Below the pieces are notes generated by a model. That model was not told the origin of the DNA. It was given only the letters and a program-made list of their open reading frames with translations, and did no database searches. 64,000 nt of DNA from Pseudomonas persica (GTDB lineage Bacteria > Pseudomonadota > Gammaproteobacteria > Pseudomonadales > Pseudomonadaceae): positions 1 to 64,000 of the forward strand of contig NZ_OLKL01000027.1 of NCBI RefSeq assembly GCF_900291015.1, given 5' to 3'. This document shows positions 62,620 through 64,000 of this stretch, in pieces (position 1 is the stretch's first letter; every line of letters begins with the position of its first letter). A program made the translations under genes and the position numbers.

Positions 62620-63063
62620 TTACGATCGAGTGGGGCGTTCAATTGCCCGTGCGGGGATCGGGGTCGACATCACGATGGATGTTCGCGTCTCTCCATAGAT
62701 GTTGATCTTTTCGATTAGCTGCTCCAGATCGCTCATGCTGGCGGCGACTACACGGAAAATGTAGGAATCTGCTCCTGTTATGTGATGACACTCCAGCACT
62801 TCCGGCATCGAACCTAGCAGCTTGAGGAATTTTGCCTTGGCCGGTTGGGGGACTGTCATGGCTAACATGGCCCCAACCAGATAGCCCGCTTTTATCGGGT
62901 TGACCCGCGCCGCATAGCCCTCGATCACTCCCTCTTCCTCAAGGCGCCTGACACGCTCGGTGACGGCTGGCACCGAGAGGTGGACCTGCCGTGCAAGCTC
63001 TGTATAGGTCATGCGACCATTGCCCTGCAGGCGATCAAGGATTTTCCAGTCAATGTCATCCAT
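62620..63063 (-). CDS. Lrp/AsnC-family transcriptional regulator
   Basis: A 147-residue regulator. The start at 63063 (M-D-D-I-D-W-K-I-L-D-R-L-Q) fits the family; earlier codons do not. The helix-turn-helix includes T-Y-T-E-L-A-R-Q-V-H-L-S-V-P-A-V-T-E-R-V-R-R-L, and the RAM domain has C-H-H-I-T-G-A-D-S-Y. It is divergent from the LysE-type exporter gene, the classic arrangement in which an amino-acid-responsive regulator controls the exporter. Confidence 0.92.
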   Translation of the reverse strand: MDDIDWKILDRLQGNGRMTYTELARQVHLSVPAVTERVRRLEEEGVIEGYAARVNPIKAGYLVGAMLAMTVPQPAKAKFLKLLGSMPEVLECHHITGADSYIFRVVAASMSDLEQLIEKINIYGETRTSIVMSTPIPARAIERPTRS

Positions 63064-63176
63064 GTGGCTTAATTCCTTAGGCAAAAGACCAATCTTCCTT
63101 AGAAAACCCATTCTGCCCCACCCAAGCTATGCCTACCATGCCTCCATGATCGATGCGTACCGTATGGAGGGGGCTC

Positions 63177-63815
63177 ATGTTGTTCATCAAGGCGCTTGTC
63201 ATTGGTTTTTCCATCGCTGCACCAGTCGGCCCGATTGGCCTGCTCTGCGTTCAGCGCAGCCTGAAGCGTGGCTTTCGTTCAGGGCTTGCGACAGGGTTAG
63301 GGGCTGCAAGCGCCGATACCCTCTATGGGTTGCTCGGGGCAATTGGCATTACCGGGGTAGCCCTGTCTGCACCGTCGCTGGCAACCTTTCTGAAGGTGGT
63401 TGGTGGGGCGTTTCTGATGTGGCTGGCCTGGGGTATTGCCCGCGACGCGCGGAAAGCCAGGCATGCAGCAGAGGTGGCAGCCTCTACGGCAGTCACTCGC
63501 GACTTCCTGACCGCGTTCGGCTTAACCCTGTCCAACCCCATGACAATATTGGCGTTCATTGCCATTTTTGCGGCACTCGACCCGCTGGCCGGCGAGCCAC
63601 AGGCGGGTAACGCGATGTGGGTTGGCACTTTCTCGATGCTGGCTGGAATTTTTTTGGGCTCTGCTGCGTGGTGGCTGTGCCTGAGTGGGCTAACGGCGGC
63701 TTTGCGCAGGAAGATGCCGGTCTCGTTCATGCGGGCCATCTCTGCAATGTCCGCAGTCGCTATCGGCACCTTCGGCTTTGCCCAGGTGGTCAGCGGGTTG
63801 CGCCTGGTCTTGTAG
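63177..63815 (+). CDS. LysE/RhtB-family amino-acid exporter
   Basis: A 212-residue membrane protein with about six helices. The ATG at 63177 has GGAGGG upstream. The family opening F-S-I-A-A-P-V-G-P-I-G-L-L-C-V-Q and F-G-L-T-L-S-N-P-M-T-I-L-A-F are clear. It exports amino acids or their homologues and is probably activated by the divergent Lrp-type protein. It overlaps the GNAT gene end by 26 bases on the opposite strand. Confidence 0.92.
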   Translation: MLFIKALVIGFSIAAPVGPIGLLCVQRSLKRGFRSGLATGLGAASADTLYGLLGAIGITGVALSAPSLATFLKVVGGAFLMWLAWGIARDARKARHAAEVAASTAVTRDFLTAFGLTLSNPMTILAFIAIFAALDPLAGEPQAGNAMWVGTFSMLAGIFLGSAAWWLCLSGLTAALRRKMPVSFMRAISAMSAVAIGTFGFAQVVSGLRLVL

Positions 63816-64000
63816 CTGATGTCGAACCCATGCCGACTGCAAGCCACTCAGCGCGTGTCATCTCCCATATTTCGACGCGCATCGGCCCGCAGACAAAATC
63901 ACCGTCTCGCACGCCTACCATGCGCATCCCCTCGTACTCTGAGACCCTGCGGGACGCGTGGTTGGCAAGCGCTTTGGGAACCTGCATGAGCGGACGCGAC
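63790..64000 (-). CDS. GNAT-family acetyltransferase, C-terminal part (cut by window edge)
   Basis: About 70 residues are visible. A-L-A-N-H-A-S-R-R-V-S-E-Y-E-G-M-R-M-V-G and E-I-W-E-M-T-R-A-E-W-L match the end of RimJ/RimL-type N-acetyltransferases. The start lies beyond base 64000. The acyl acceptor is unknown. Confidence 0.78.
   Translation of the reverse strand, partial: SRPLMQVPKALANHASRRVSEYEGMRMVGVRDGDFVCGPMRVEIWEMTRAEWLAVGMGSTSATRPGATR

Noticed and set aside
1..64000. CRISPR arrays, rRNA operons or complete tRNA genes
   Set aside because: No regularly spaced direct repeats or rRNA sequence were seen; only 3' fragments of tRNA-Pro and tmRNA were found.

Overview
The window looks like a high-GC Pseudomonas chromosome, probably of the P. 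putida/fluorescens lineage. This rests on the tatAB pair, an OprD-family porin, acs, glsA, DUF3077/DUF6124-type small proteins and P. putida-style REP elements. Species-level placement is inference, since no rRNA or other marker gene is present. Protein calls come from reading motifs and gene order; no database search was run.

Region 1 (1-653) is the 5' part of a tat operon: tatA, then a tatB that runs off the left edge. Region 2 (about 0.87-38.2 kb) is a large catabolic and transport block. It holds three aldehyde dehydrogenases, an OprD-family porin, several DAO-type flavoproteins, a pair resembling beta-hydroxyaspartate dehydratase and iminosuccinate reductase, an IlvD/Edd dehydratase and two GhrA-like reductases. 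It also holds two HAD dehalogenase-type genes encoding identical proteins, a third HAD paralogue lacking the catalytic Asp, and decayed remnants of another HAD gene and an aminotransferase. A tightly packed operon (17.5-28.4 kb) joins a Tat-exported solute-binding protein, two permeases and a fused ATPase to a three-subunit opine-oxidase/HcnABC-like flavoenzyme and an ArgE-like deacylase. A chemoreceptor, GabD-like and GabT-like enzymes, a tartrate/malate dehydrogenase and an Lrp-type regulator follow. Together these suggest uptake, oxidative cleavage and deacylation of an amino-acid or opine-like compound, then funnelling through semialdehydes, hydroxyacids and transamination to the TCA cycle. 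The true substrate cannot be read from sequence. acs (38.4 kb) closes the block.

Region 3 (about 40.4-57.4 kb) is mobile-element debris and probable defence genes. A P-loop kinase and a truncated integrase lie beside the 3' half of a tRNA-Pro(GGG), an attachment-site scar. Next comes a five-gene operon: a secreted thermonuclease, a four-TM coiled-coil protein, a membrane-anchored vWA-like protein, a MotA/ExbB-like protein and a MotB-like protein. This is the best candidate here for an undescribed system. Then come a MazG/DUF2075 nuclease-helicase pair, a helicase-nuclease broken at a G7 tract and a 686-aa protein of unknown function. N- and C-terminal integrase scraps and a decayed tmRNA 3' end mark the right side, followed by an HNH endonuclease with a possible modified-base reader domain.

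Region 4 (58.4-64 kb) looks like ordinary chromosome: small DUF proteins, REP elements, an NYN-domain protein, a GAF-GGDEF pseudogene, glsA, a divergent Lrp regulator and LysE exporter, and the end of a GNAT acetyltransferase.
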